Assembly: GCF_963855985.1 (NCBI RefSeq)
Contig: NC_087104.1
Span: 6,138,001-6,202,000 of the forward strand
Direction of reading: 5' to 3'
Length of the DNA stretch: 64,000 nt
Source: Ostrinia nubilalis
Lineage: Eukaryota; Arthropoda; Insecta; Lepidoptera; Crambidae
Shown here piece by piece: positions 38,273 to 50,565 of the stretch (positions within the stretch are counted from its first letter, which is position 1; each line of letters starts with the position of its first letter). Made by a program: the position numbers and the translations under genes. The notes beneath the pieces are model-generated. The model worked only from the letters and a program-made list of their open reading frames with translations. It was not told the origin of the DNA and made no database searches.

Positions 38273-39004
38273 GTCCAGTCATTTAAGCTTAAATTATGTA
38301 AGAATCTCGGAATTCGAGATACCCAGCTGTAAGTCTGTAAATACTTGTATATTGACACCCTAAAAGTTGTCTCAAAACCTACATATGGTAGGGTGTAAGC
38401 AACTATTAAATTTTAAGGTCAAAGGTCACAAAAATCGGTTTATTGCGCTTTTTTTGGAAATATCTCATTTCCTATGGGTTTTTTGCTATTTGTATTTATT
38501 ATCAATATTGTAGAATACAAAATTCTCTTAACGGAAGTTAGACGCTTGAAATTTGGCATGTAGGTACCTTAGTAAACTTAAAGCTTATTTACAACAAGGA
38601 ATTCCCGAAATCCCCACGGGAATTAGCGGGAAAATCCTTTTGTATGAAAAATCTAAACCGCTTAAGTTGACCTGAAGTGATGCAGTGACCGCGCGCTCTC
38701 CGCCCTCAATCTCGAAAACGGTTCACCGTATAAAAAAAATTTTTAAACAAAATTTGTAGAGAATTTAGTATTGTACAATATTGATAATAAATACAAATAG
38801 CAAAAAACCCATAGGAAATGAGATATTTCTAAAAAAAGCGCAAAAAACCGATTTTTGTGACCGTTGACCTTGAAATTTAATAGTTGCTTACACCCTACCA
38901 TATGTAGGTTTTGAGACAACTTTTAGGGTGTCAATATACACGTATTTACAGACTTACAGCTGGGTATCTCGAATTCCGAGGTGAACTTACTATAATGACT
39001 GGAC
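38273..39004. mobile_element. Fold-back element, ~253-bp arms, GTCCAGTCA ends, TA flanks
   Basis: The left arm 38273-38526 and right arm 38752-39004 are reverse complements at well over 90 percent by eye, after some divergence in the outer 30 bp. Flanks are TA at 38271-38272 and 39005-39006. The terminal GTCCAGTCA is the same as in the 25514-26899 element, although the interiors differ. The 61-codon frame at 38911-39096 runs out of the right arm and is not a gene. Confidence 0.85.
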
Positions 39005-39009
39005 TATTG

Positions 39010-41920
39010 GCAATAAAAATCGATATGCGAATCGAGATCGGATCGATCTTCACTTTGTCGAATTGTAAAGTGTCGTATATCATTCAATTGGTGTAGAGAC
39101 ATTAAAGTCGAGTTCAATTAAGTTTGTTATTTTCTATTTCTGTTTGTCAAATAATAGGCTTTAAAAATCTAGTAACCTTCATTGACGAAATGTTAGCTAT
39201 AGAGCTAGGAGTGGTAGTAAAACAGAATAGACTAGAAAAAAAAGTTACTTTTATTTACCCGACTGCGCCAGAATTATTTATTTACAGAGTGTATTTTGAC
39301 GACAAAAATACTGAAGCTTAAATGAGAATGAAGAAAGTAAACAGAAAACGTTTTTCTCTATAAAGTGTGATTGTGGAAAATGATTGTAAAAAAAATAATT
39401 TTAAACTAAATTAAAAACTCATATTATAGTATTGATTTATTTTTCGGGTTTTGACATAGAAATTTTTAGAATGATGACGTGTAATCCTTTTATAAACTAA
39501 TACAAGGCAATGTAGAGTTAGAGTAGAGTCGATCAGACAATCTCACTGAAATAAACCGTTTGAAATCTACGTGACGAGTCCGTCATTTAAATAATATCTT
39601 AAATACATTCCTTCATTAATTTAGGACTGTTAATAGGACAAGTGGGTGGCTAATAAACTAGCACATGCTTTAATTTTTATGGCTACAGCCAATGGCATGA
39701 CGACAGACGCAAATTGTTATTGGAATTCTTTCGGGTATAGGTATTAAGATGGGACCTTAAGGCTAGAAGTTAATTGGCAAGCTACCAATTTATCAACCTA
39801 ATAACTAATCTAAAACTACAACCGAAAACAACTTATTTACATTTACAACCTGTGGGCTAATTCAAATGCATTTGTCGAGAGTTTCTAAGAATTGACTGAC
39901 CAAAATGCAGCTAAATGCTCTACCTACCTCATAAATACGGGGATGTTCGCACGTTTCATTCTCACCGCTGCAACTCCTGTGTATCCAGGATCTACGGTTT
40001 AACCGCCAATAAAAACCAACCAGTGAAGGTCAAGTTTGTCTCAGGGGAAAATTAAACTGTCACTGGACCCGCAAAGAAATCAATCAGAATAACATAGAAG
40101 GAGTTCGAAGTTAAGGTTTGACTTCCCTCCAGTCAAATAAATAGACGTCTCTATGTAAAATAACCGACAGTTAGTCAATTAAGCTCCACAACAAAGCTCA
40201 GTATGCTAACAATGTGATCGGCGCGTGCGCTCCCCCTTAACGCATTCCATTAATTTGGAATCGCCATTGGAAACGCCATAAAATTCCAGAAACGCCGCGA
40301 TTCTCCGTTAACGGAGACCTTTCACCGACAGAGGCTCTGTCGTAATAGTTCGGGTGCCACAGACTTGCGACTGCCGACATCGGTAAAAACCTTAATAAGA
40401 ATAATAATGTAACTGTTTCCTAATTGTAGAACGATATTACCTCATTATTTACAACTATGACTTTTGTAAAGTAATTCGAGTAGTAGTGTAAAACGTCTAA
40501 GAAGAACTTTTTAGAAATATTTTATAGATAGATTATAATCTCTATTTCACTGTAATCGTGTAATATTAAAAAAATACAAGCCGGTATTTTTACCTAATGG
40601 CATTTATAATTCCAATAAAGGCTCTTGGATGATCCAAAGTAAAAAACATAAGTAAGTCTAGTTAAAACAGAATAAATAAGCGGACTTTCTTCAAATAGTG
40701 GGGATAACGTCTCTTTATCTGTCTACCTCTCCAATTAAATTGTTTGTCTTATCTCTATGGCGCTCCCAAGTCCCACGGCTCGCTCTAGGTGGTCGACTAC
40801 CCTCACTTTTCATTACTGGCCTAAACTCTTACACCTCGCCGATAAGTTTTATTGTCTTCCCTCCATTAACGAAATAAATAGTGCTCGAGTTATTGTCCCC
40901 AGCACTTAGAGTTAACGTCAGTCTTCAAAGGATTACCAAGATATCCTTCAATGGGCAGAGTAGAGTTTATTGTGTAATAAACAAACAGCTGATAGGATAG
41001 AGTGAGAAGATGTAATGGTTTTCTGATAGACATTGTCTCCCACGCACGTAGACTTTATTCATACTAATGTATACTTTACATTTGTTTCAATGGCCCGTTG
41101 TAGGGTAAGCCTCCGGTAGAACACATGTCAAAATGATTCTGACATCAGGCTTGTAAAAGAAAACACAGAACAGTTTGCAAAAACACAATTTAATCATTTA
41201 AAAGAACTCTATCCTCAAACCGATAATCCACTTTCTTAACTCACTGTCCCATCTCCAGCACATCAGACTATGCATTTTTGTTCTAATATAGCTCCTTTTT
41301 CCACTGCATAAGATGCTACTGCGTATAGCTTGATATGCTGTCTGTACGAGCCACTTGAATCGGCGCACACGCATCTATCGTTAGCGCACACTCCAGATTA
41401 ATTAGAACGAAAACAAACATGGCCGCCCGAAGGACCAACTTTCTCCCAATCAATCCAAATTCATTTGTTTAATCACCTATTAGTTAAGCAAGCGTGATAC
41501 AATGATTAAAAGCCCTTTTGAATTTTAAATGCTAAAGCGTTTGGTTTGTAACTTTGGAAATGTAATTTGTCAGATACATACTTGATGCAGGTCGATGCTT
41601 TGATAGGAATTTCTAATGCATAAGATTTTCTTATCTTTGAAGTTTCCTATAATAATAATAAAACGTTTATTTCAGACACACATCCATAGGTGTTAGTAAC
41701 ATGATAATCTTAATCTTATACTATAATACCTATAAATTGACTGAATTATTAGCCCACGAAAGCTTCAAAAACTTTAGACCACTTTAGCAATGTAACTTTT
41801 ATAACCGTTTTACATTAAATGCGCATACCTACCTATTAAGGACCTACATCACTATAACTTCTGAAATCTCAAAGCTCTATGCGAACGATTAAACAGATTA
41901 TTTTCTCGAAAAAAAAAACT
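39010..41920. other. Mixed stretch, no gene seen
   Basis: No exon supported. 40205-40385 is GC-richer and apparently single-copy in the window (CGGCGCGTGCGCTCCCCC and CCGTTAACGGAGACCTTTCA). It could be a non-coding first exon or a control region of the minus-strand gene, but nothing proves it. 41645-41700 resembles an old LINE tail (AATAATAATAAAACGTTTAT). Confidence 0.4.
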
Positions 41921-41923
41921 AAG

Positions 41924-42669
41924 TATAGCCTGACCAGGAACATAAAAACCCTGGCATAGAGGCGCGTCAATTGCATTTGATAGTGCAACACTGAGTACAG
42001 TCATACCTGTGTTAAATTAATAGGCTAACTATATGTATCAGGATTCAGGATTACGGGCTAATTTGATATTTTCATAAATTAACGAATAAATATTATTATA
42101 GGTAACCTGGTTTAAATAAATTAAATGAAACCATCAATCGAGCTAGTAGGATTTATTTTATTATTCATCAATAATCAAATTCAGAACTTGAATATTTAAC
42201 TGCAATGTCTGCTCATGAACGCTTCAAACTCGGTACTTTTTTCCCAATTCCATAAAATTCAACACTTAGAAAGTGACAAAAAACTTTAAAATAGGTAGTT
42301 GAAACAAACCACAGCTAATTTTCATAGTGGACTGTACTATACGATAAACATGTCAGTCAATTTGACAACCTTTGTTGGAAACATTATTCAATGAAAATAT
42401 TGTCCGAACCCTTAGTATTTCTCTTCGACAAATACTTTATCACATTGTGAACCACTTTTCTTTCACGACTATAAAAAGATTTTAGCAATTTAATCACAAA
42501 ATCAATTGAACACATTTAAAATAAAGTTTGTTTACACCTTGACAGCAATAGACTGACATGCAAGGTGACATGTCAATGAAGTTTTCAGTTACTGTTGCCA
42601 TTAAAAGAAATTAGTACCATTAGTTTTCCGCAACATGGCGAGGGTTTTTATGTTCCTGGTCGGGCTATA
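41924..42669. mobile_element. MITE-like element with ~30-bp inverted ends
   Basis: TATAGCCTGACCAGGAACAT followed by AAAAACCCT mirrors AGGGTTTTTATGTTCCTGGT followed by CGGGCTATA. The 746-bp interior is AT-rich with no open frame. The terminal words are very common in Lepidoptera. Confidence 0.7.
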
Positions 42670-42752
42670 CATCCTTAAATCAAGAGCAAACCTTTAAATC
42701 CAACTAACATAATACAAAATAATTTCAACTTTAAACAACAATGACACTCTTT

Positions 42753-42800
42753 TTAACCGACTTCAAAAAAGGAGGAGGTGATACGTTCGGCTGTATGTAT
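42753..42800 (+). repeat. Short dispersed repeat piece
   Basis: TTTTTAACCGACTTCAAAAA followed by AGGAGGAGGTGATACG is a frequent word in lepidopteran repeats. Its reverse complement is at 11562-11608. Confidence 0.5.
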
Positions 42801-43597
42801 TTTTTAGGCTTAGGTATACCATGTTTTTTTATAAACGGTCTTAAACAGCTTCGAAGTAACATTTTCACACAATGACTCAACATCATTCCTTCGATCCGAT
42901 GCAAGTACGAGTACGAGCGCAGCGACACAGCAATGATGGCGCATAACTGTTTATCCAAACACGCGAATTAGATACATGAGTGCAAGTTAGGGTTCAATTA
43001 TCACCTGTTAACGGACTTGTAGATGTTGCAGGGCTGGCGCAAAGGTTGTTATAATAGTTTGGGTAAAAATTATTGATCATCGCCTCTGAGAAACAAAAAA
43101 CGTGAAAATAACACTTTTAATTGTCAATGAGGATCAGTACTGTTGTAGAAAATGCAATAAAACTAGTATCTACGTTAATCTTTAAGACATAAGAAAGATA
43201 TATCTTTTTGAATTATTTAAATCGGACCATTACTTACGAAGATATTAAGTAATAAACATAGGCCGTTTTTGCCGCTAAAAGTCAACGTACGCAGGGCCGC
43301 GTGACGTCACTATATCCGAATCGAGCGCAGCCGGCGTACTATTGGGATGGAAAATATTTTTTTCCAGCTAAACTATCAGTTTTAGAAAAAAACTTTTAAT
43401 AACATTTATTCATCAAAATAAAGTAACCCATCGACCAGTAATTTTTAAAAATAAAAATTGTAAAAATAAGTATCGCTATGTCCAAAGACCACATTTTCAT
43501 AGGATTCGATGGAATGCGGAGACGAGGTTGGGGTGAGTGTAACTTTATGATTGTTTGTATTGAACATAATAATACATAATATGAATGCTAATAACGA

Positions 43598-44010
43598 GTT
43601 TCTGGCCTAGGGGAGGGGGGGCTAGGGGGGGGGGGGGGATAAGTAATACCCAGCTTTTAGCCTGGGGGAGGGGCAAGCCTTACCCAGCTTCTGGCCTTGG
43701 TGGGAGGGGGGAGAGGCAAGTCATACCCAGTTTCTGGCCTAGGGGGGGGGGGAGGGGTTAAGTCATACCCAGCTTCTGGCCGAGGGGGAGTCATACCTAG
43801 CTTATGCTTATGATGGACTGGGGGAGGGGCTAGCCTTACCCAGCTTTTGGCCTGAGGGGAGGGGGGGATCAAGTCATAACCAGTTTCTGGTTCTGGCCTA
43901 GGGGGGGGGGGTAAGTCATACCCAGCTTCTGGCCGAGGGGGAAGTCATACCCAGTTTATGACCTGGGGAGAGGAGGGGGGCGGGGTAGTCATACCCAGCT
44001 TCTAGGCTAA
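43598..44010. repeat. G-rich minisatellite, irregular ~35-60 bp units
   Basis: About nine irregular units repeat AAGTCATACCCAGCTTCTGG followed by CC and runs of 5-12 G. The 71-codon frame on the minus strand, rich in proline, is only a reading of this repeat. The G-runs on the plus strand could form G-quadruplexes. Confidence 0.85.
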
Positions 44011-44235
44011 GATTAAATAATTTCCAGGAGGGAGCAGCTGTCCTTTCCTGCAGCAGCTGGCCCGCCCATGGGAACGGCGAATAGATAGGTAGGTACGTAG
44101 GTTAAACTCAGAAAAACTAAATAACAGGTAGGTATTGCGTGTACATCGAAATGATCTTCATAGCAATGTCTTGCTTGTAGCCTAGGCAGAGTGTATATGC
44201 CTCAGCTATACCTTATTGTTAGAAATAAATAAATA

Positions 44236-44734
44236 TCCCACCAAAAACATTCTGTAAAAAACTAGCCAAGTCTCGATGGAGCTGCTTGTTTATCTCTAAA
44301 AAGTAATGAAATCTAGACAAAGTCGTGCCAAGTCTATGGTTCCTTCCTGCGATTTCTTTATTATTATAGTTAATGTTGTGTGACTTGGCCGTTGAAGTGT
44401 ACAAAACCAGGTGCTCTATGACACCATTGCACCAATCTGTCGCCAGAACCGCTATCCATTGATGATGGAAAATTGCCACTTGGAAAACGTTGATTCAATA
44501 ACCAGTCAATTGTAGGCTTAATAAAGCTGCGTATTTCAATAATACTTATGTATGATTATCTTAATAAAGATTGTTCAACGGCCAAGTCACACAACATTAA
44601 CTATAATAATAAAGAAATCGCAGGAAGGAACCATAGACTTGGCACGACTTTGTCTAGATTTCATTACTTTTTAGAGATAAACAAGCAGCTCCATCGAGAC
44701 TTGGCTAGTTTTTTACAGAATGTTTTTGGTGGGA
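44236..44734. mobile_element. MITE with identical 161-bp inverted arms
   Basis: Arms 44236-44396 and 44574-44734 are identical reverse complements, starting TCCCACCAAAAACATTCTGT. The spacer is 177 bp. The arms encode the same short peptide on opposite strands, an artefact. It is nested in the old fold-back element, and arm identity marks it as much younger. Confidence 0.85.
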
Positions 44735-45979
44735 TTTCACTCCTTTTTGTAGAATGTGGCATAATTATTTAACGTCGTCGTCTTTAAATATTATCGACAT
44801 TTTTTTACGATATTAAACAGTTAAACACAAATAAACTCAACGACCTTTAAAATGGACAATGAATCAGAATTGTTTTAATATCATAACCTTAACCTTAGCG
44901 AACCTTACGATATAATAAACGAAATGTAAATAAATTACACAACATTCAACTTAATCGACGGGGGGGTCTAGAAAGGAAAAAAAATCTGGACACCGCGGTG
45001 CAGAAAATCGACGCTCAAAGTGCTAGCGCCATCTAGCGGTGAGCGGTACAGGCGAACACCACGATGCCGGTGTGGCGCTAGTAGTATTGATTATGAATTA
45101 TGGTGTTACTCCAGATCTTCGATTTTCCTAGTTTTTATAGTTTTCCCTTAATGTGGCCATTAAACCCTAACTCTGTACCAAATTTCAGCTCTCTGAGTTT
45201 ATGGGAAGTACTAGTTCTATTTTGATGATCATCAGTGAGTGAGTGTCATAAATGCGAAACTTTGCTTTCGCTTAACTTCGAAACTAAATGACCTACAGAC
45301 TTGAAATTTTGGATTTTAAGTCTGTGATTATAGCTTACTAGATAACGAAAATTTCAGCGTTCTGGTCTTATCCAGAGGTTCTCAAATAGGGGCCTGAAAA
45401 TGCGGCGAAATGGTTCCAGTAAAGGATGGTACGGCAGTGTTTGCTTCGCGCTCGACTTGGCGGGGGCACTGCCGTGCCCCCAGATTAATACTTATACATT
45501 TTTATATTTTACTTGGAAGAAGTTAAGACTAACAACACTTATGAACACTTTATTTGAATAAATCGCCAAATATACCACCGCGGAGACCCCAATCGCGTCT
45601 CCGCGTTCCATTGAATCGTATGAGCGTATGGATTTTTTGCGATATTTTTCACAATTTCTATTTTCAAAAATTACCTATCGATAGCTTACTTTATTCTGAT
45701 GAATAAATGTCATTACAAGTTTTTCTCTAAAACTGATAGTTTGGCTAGAAAAAAATATTTTCTATCCACGCAGTACGCCGGCAGCGTTCGGATCGGATAT
45801 AGTGACGTCATCGTCCCCGCGCCGGGCGGTCAGTGAACTTTTTTAGTAATTTGGCCATAACTTCGTCAATTTTTGTCGTAGAACAAAAATTTTTGGACTG
45901 TATATTAAGGATTTCTTAGCCCTATAAATCTGCATTCACAGCTAAAAATCGAAATGATCCTCATTGGTAATCTTTTTAA

Positions 45980-48900
45980 ATTTTTACCAAACCAAATGTA
46001 TTGCAGAAATGAAGGAATGATTTTTAATAAACTTATTTTCATTGTCACTATTGTAAAAGCTCTTTAAGAATACTCCTCAAGCTTTTGTTGTTAGTGTATT
46101 GTAAATAGTAAGTTCCTAAGAATTTCTCCGGCGCAGCCCTAGCAGTTTAGGGCAGCCACCTTTGACCCGCAGGGCTGATACACTAACCTACTTCCACTCT
46201 TCGTGTTCTCTTTTAATTGTTTTACAAATTCTTTGCGGAGTTTCCGCTTTGACATTGACTTTGTAGACAGTACGGCAAGTTTTTTGCACATTTTAACGAA
46301 TAACAGTTAATTTTGCGAGGGTGGAGTTCCAATAAGTGTGGTATTGCTGTGTCTCTTGTTCACAAGTATTTATTTATACTGCGAGAACATGCTCAATTCA
46401 TATTCAAGTCTGTGGTTGAGGATTCCATCAGGCGAAAGCTTCTTCGTTGTGGGTAAACATCTCTCAGACGAATCCAAGCTAGCAAAAGGAATAGTCGACC
46501 CTTGGAAAGATTTATCTTGGAAACGTTGTCATTATTTACTTGCGCATGATGTTATTTTAGTTAGGTATATGGACCATATTATGAGAATTTTGATTCTGAA
46601 CAGCTTGTTAAGGAACATAGAAGTATTTGAATAGTCCGGCCATTGTTAGATCATGGAAGTTTGAAACTCAATAGGCTTGTAGAAAGTCTGACAACAAGGA
46701 AAGGCAACGAAAATGTTCAACAAGATTAAGTGTCTTGCGGCTCTCCGTCATGTAGCCGCTGATTGATGTGGACGGAGTATGAATGGCGCACGGTAGAGCC
46801 TAAACTAAGGGTTCCTTTAGATTGGTAGCTGATTCTCATTGGCAATGTAAATATCTATGGCGAGCCTCTGCTAGAAGCGGTGTGACACGCACTTTTTAAT
46901 TTTCACCTGCTGATGACGTGTCTTTTATTGACGTTAACTATGCTATTAAGCCATTGTTTCGATAGCAGAAACATTCTGCTAAAGAGAAAATAAAGATGTT
47001 GTTGGTATGTTGGCATCGCGCATCCCTTCGGGGAGACACCGACTCGAGTTCGATTACTCTCAAAAAGATGCGCAATGCATGGACATTGGATGATTAAACA
47101 TGACGTTATGAATTTTTAAAACAGAAACAAAAGTTTATAATAAAATAGTGTGTTATATCACCCCAACTAACTAAATTCTTCTTATAACAAAAATGTCGTC
47201 TTTAAGAGTTATAATATCCAAGAGAGCAATATCTAATTACTTAGAACAAACTGCTTGAGTATTTAAACGTGCATTGTATTTGGACGCCAAACAAAGACAA
47301 TGTGCGGAACATTTGCGAGGTTAACGAGGAGAGTGCAGGTTTAGCTAATATGGAACAACGTCGCTTCAGTTCTAACACCACAAGCTATTCTTGGCCGTTC
47401 AGGGAAACACAAGCGACAGGATATAAGAAAATAACTTTAGTCGTAACTTTTCAAGTATTTGGCATGTTAATGAGCGGTATAAATCATTTGCTATAAAATC
47501 GCCTACAAGTACAAAGAGCACGTTCTTAAAAAGACGTTTTTGCAACGAATAATTATAGAGCTGATGTCCTGGCAGGGGCCACCTGCACTCTTTGAAATAT
47601 AAAAAGGTATGAAGATTTATGGAATCGAAAACGTAACGTTGTTTTCTCCCAAATTCAGTAAAAAGAAACAACTATTTACAGGAATCTTATGTAAAGGTAG
47701 TTAGTAGGCTTTTTCCCATACTGTTTCTTTGCCAATTTTAACTTGACTGGAGGTAGAACTTAAGCGACAATGTGGAAAGTGGGTGTGCGAAATCCAATAT
47801 GCGAAGTGCAATGGCTAAATTACCGAGCGAGTTTACGAGGTGCTTGCGGTGGACTTTTACCCAAAACCGCGAAATCGGTGAGCCGGCAATGAGTTAAGGG
47901 GAAGTGTTGGTCTGAAGGAGCATTGCTGCAGCTGTAATGACATTGTGTTTACCAAAATACACGGGGGCTTTTTCATGCCATAAGTATGGCAAGTAATTAC
48001 TTGCGAAAGCTTTATTGGTAACAATGAATCTCCTTATTTCTCATTACATCCTTATTCCTCAGCGCCGAAGAAAACTATGAGAATATGATGATGAATTTTT
48101 GCTTTCTGAAGAATGTTAAACTGTTGTTGAGCTAGTAGGCGTCATTAACCTTGATTGAGAAGAAAAGTGTATCTCCCAGAAAAATTATGGAAGAAAATCA
48201 GGAGTAGGTACAAACTCCAGTTTGAAGTCTGCCTTACCCGGGACCGGCACCAGCGGCAAAAAGCAGCGGATCCTTGCACCAATCTATCGCCATTAATCAG
48301 GAATGCAGCCGCTCCGCCTGTTTGCTTTGAAGGGTACTTTTATATTACTACATACGTCTATGTTAGTAGGTATACTTTCTTCTAGTTCAGTAAGATTGGC
48401 GCAAGCCAGTATAGGTACTATTAATTTTCACAAAATCATCAAGAAATTCTAAAGTTACTTTACTCAGTTAGTTGCATCTTTGCTGCAATCTTCTTATACT
48501 GTTACGAGTGGCCCATTGGACATTACACAATACAAGAATGTAAAGTAATCATACATTTTACAACTCTTCTAAAGTAGTTAGCGCAGGTTTTTTCTTCATT
48601 GTCGAAAAAATTATTTTTATTCGATTTTTCGGAATGTCTTAATTCAACCGACAAAAGAAGCCTGAAAGCTTTCAGCAATTTTGGAATAATGGAATTTGGG
48701 ACAATTTAAGAAACAATGTTATGATCTTTTGAGAATAATTTATAATCACAACCCAGTTCATCGCACGAAAAATCACAAGCAATCTCAAACTAACGAGCTT
48801 AATGCCAGCTAGTTTTCTTTCCATCACATGACGTTCAATAAACTTTTACGACTTGCAAATATCGCTCAAGGACAAAACGAAAAGGAAATAATTGGAGTGG

Positions 48901-50000
48901 CCGATAAATAGATAGCAGCTACTTGATGTGTCGGGGGTCAACCGCGACAACGATCGCTGCTGTCGCACGTAATGATATAACTGGAGCCGTGATTTGGGGT
49001 CGACGAACCCCACACATTGCGAATTGGTCTGTGATGCTCTGCCTGTAATTGCTTGTTTCAGGGGCTCGATTCTGGAAGATATGCACGTAATTCTATAAGT
49101 GAAAGTTATACAAAGTTTTCTTCAATGTGTAAAAGCCTCCATGTGCCTTTTTAAGCAAATAAACGTGTAAGTACCTACTATTCTCAAAACAGCTACGATG
49201 GAAGGCCGAGATAAAAAGTGCGTGAATGAAAATAAATTACATAATCTTATTACTAAATTCGCAGTTGACACAAAGAAATTGTGAAAAAATTTAAAAGTAA
49301 GCAGTTATTATTGAAAACATTAATAGAAACTGTATAGATTGGGGATAGTCCTATCTAGATCTATGTATTTTATTAGAGCAGGTGTTTTAAAGTTCTAAAA
49401 CGCAGTCTGCAAGACTGCAACCTATAATAAGTACCTGACATTTATTCAGTTTAAGAATAGACCTCTATTTTAATAGTTATTCAGCATAACTTCTCTATAT
49501 TCCACTGCTTTAATCTAGAATCAACTTGTCTATGATATTCTGGCTGAGTGATACAAGATTATTTTAATCCTAGCTTACAACAACGGCTTACTCCACTTTA
49601 CTCAGTTAAATAAGACATTGATTACTTCATCCATTAGTGCACCATTGATTTCACTTAAATGTGCCGTGTATACAAATATTTTAATATTGATCGTAGGGAT
49701 GTTGATAGAAGAAGTATCGACATTGCATCGTACGGGTTATTTAAAAAAACTAAAGAAATTCGTATTCTAAACGGCATGTGAATTTAGTCAAGCTCAATAA
49801 ATCTGTAATTAATTATTAATCACCTAGGACATTTAAACGGAAAGAATATCGAAGAATAAAAATTAATTGTAGTCGGTATTATTCATGCCTGAAACTACAA
49901 AAAATACTTCATTACGTTTAAAAATAACTACTTATCTGTCATTATCCATTCTACAGTTTTTGCTAACTTTGAGTCAAATGATTTTAAATGTCCAAGCAAT
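45980..50000. other. Mixed stretch, one possible exon, otherwise no gene seen
   Basis: Frames at 46338-46634 (98 codons), 47269-47496 and 47399-47671 carry no domain I recognise. Except for the candidate exon at 48238-48317, nothing is supported. 48900-49070 is GC-richer and seemingly single-copy in the window. Confidence 0.4.
48238..48317 (-). CDS. Candidate upstream exon of the ADAMTS-like gene (weak)
   Basis: On the minus strand an AG acceptor (AAGCAAACAG) and a good donor (CGG then GTAAGG) bracket 80 bp, open in one frame only. It would code GGAAAFLINGDRLVQGSAAF, then CRWCRSR. It ends in phase 0, which is what exon A at 18385 needs. Its base composition is coding-like against AT-rich flanks. 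Against it: the acceptor has a poor pyrimidine tract, the peptide has no recognised domain, and the intron to exon A would be about 30 kb. A chance open segment is quite possible. Confidence 0.25.
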
Positions 50001-50025
50001 ATTATAATTATACTTCGTATCTCTC

Positions 50026-50193
50026 CCGAAGATGATTATGTTTTACATGCAGCAGTACCTGGGATGATGCCGTCCTTATCACACTTTTAGAGAATATTTA
50101 TTTAAAAATATAAGTTTTAAATATAATAAAGTACGTGTTTTGACTCCTCAGCACCGTAGTACATTCCGCGGTCCGCAATATTTCTTGTCATTA
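50026..50193 (+). repeat. DIRS left inverted terminal repeat, 168 bp
   Basis: Begins CCGAAGATGATTATGTTTTA and ends TTTCTTGTCATTA. It is identical over all 168 positions to the reverse complement of 54928-55095. The 21 bases outside it, 50005-50025, are unique to the left end and reappear, complemented, in the internal complementary region. The promoter of such elements normally lies in this repeat. Confidence 0.93.
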
Positions 50194-50254
50194 CTTGTGT
50201 TGGTGTTCGTCCGACTCACACGTACTTTTCCAATAAAAATAATTTAGCGTAAAA

Positions 50255-50418
50255 ATGGGTAAAAGGAAACGATCAAGTAATGGTGATAATAGTTGATATG
50301 GTGAAAAGTTTTGTTAAGAAACCTCGTATGTACATAGACAACGACAAATTATAGTTTTATCTGATGATGATGAACCAGAAAAAACATCGTTGTCTCCATC
50401 GTGCAGTCACTGCAGATT
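50255..50418 (+). pseudogene. DIRS Gag N-terminus, broken
   Basis: The frame starts MGKRKRSSNGDNS 62 bp after the left repeat, then meets in-frame TGA (50294) and TAA (50315). It continues in the same frame to LSDDDEPEKTSLSPS. The basic start and the acidic, serine-rich stretch suit DIRS Gag-like proteins. The reading ends before the minisatellite. Confidence 0.55.
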
Positions 50419-50565
50419 TGCAGACATACATACATACCTACATATTTAAAACATTCTGGTAAGTTGTGAATCGTGTATTTTGAAATTGTTATGAAATAAT
50501 GTGAATAATTTCTATTTTTTGTATTAAAAATGAATATTTTCAACTACCCTCCGTGGTAATACTTT

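Larger units (their letters stand above)
43116..45974. mobile_element. Old fold-back element with ~400-bp diverged arms, carrying nested repeats
   Basis: The left arm (about 43116-43545) and the reverse complement of 45570-45974 share CAATGAGGATCA, TGACGTCACTATATCCGA, GCCGGCGTACT, ATGGAAAATATTTTTTTC, AAACTATCAGTTTTAGA and GCGGAGACG in the same order. Divergence is perhaps a fifth of positions, so it is old. Inside lie a G-rich minisatellite (43598-44010), a younger hairpin element (44236-44734) and a repeat-like block (44945-45480) ending in the palindromic GGGGGCACTGCCGTGCCCCC. No transposase was found. Confidence 0.7.

Noticed and set aside
41420..41460. Start codon in good context (AACATGGCCGCC)
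   Set aside because: The frame closes after about a dozen codons and no donor is evident.
43657..43872. Proline-rich 71-codon minus-strand frame
   Set aside because: A reading of the G-rich minisatellite; composition and periodicity follow the repeat unit.
46338..46634. 98-codon plus-strand frame
   Set aside because: No domain, signal peptide or splice context that I can recognise; likely a chance frame.
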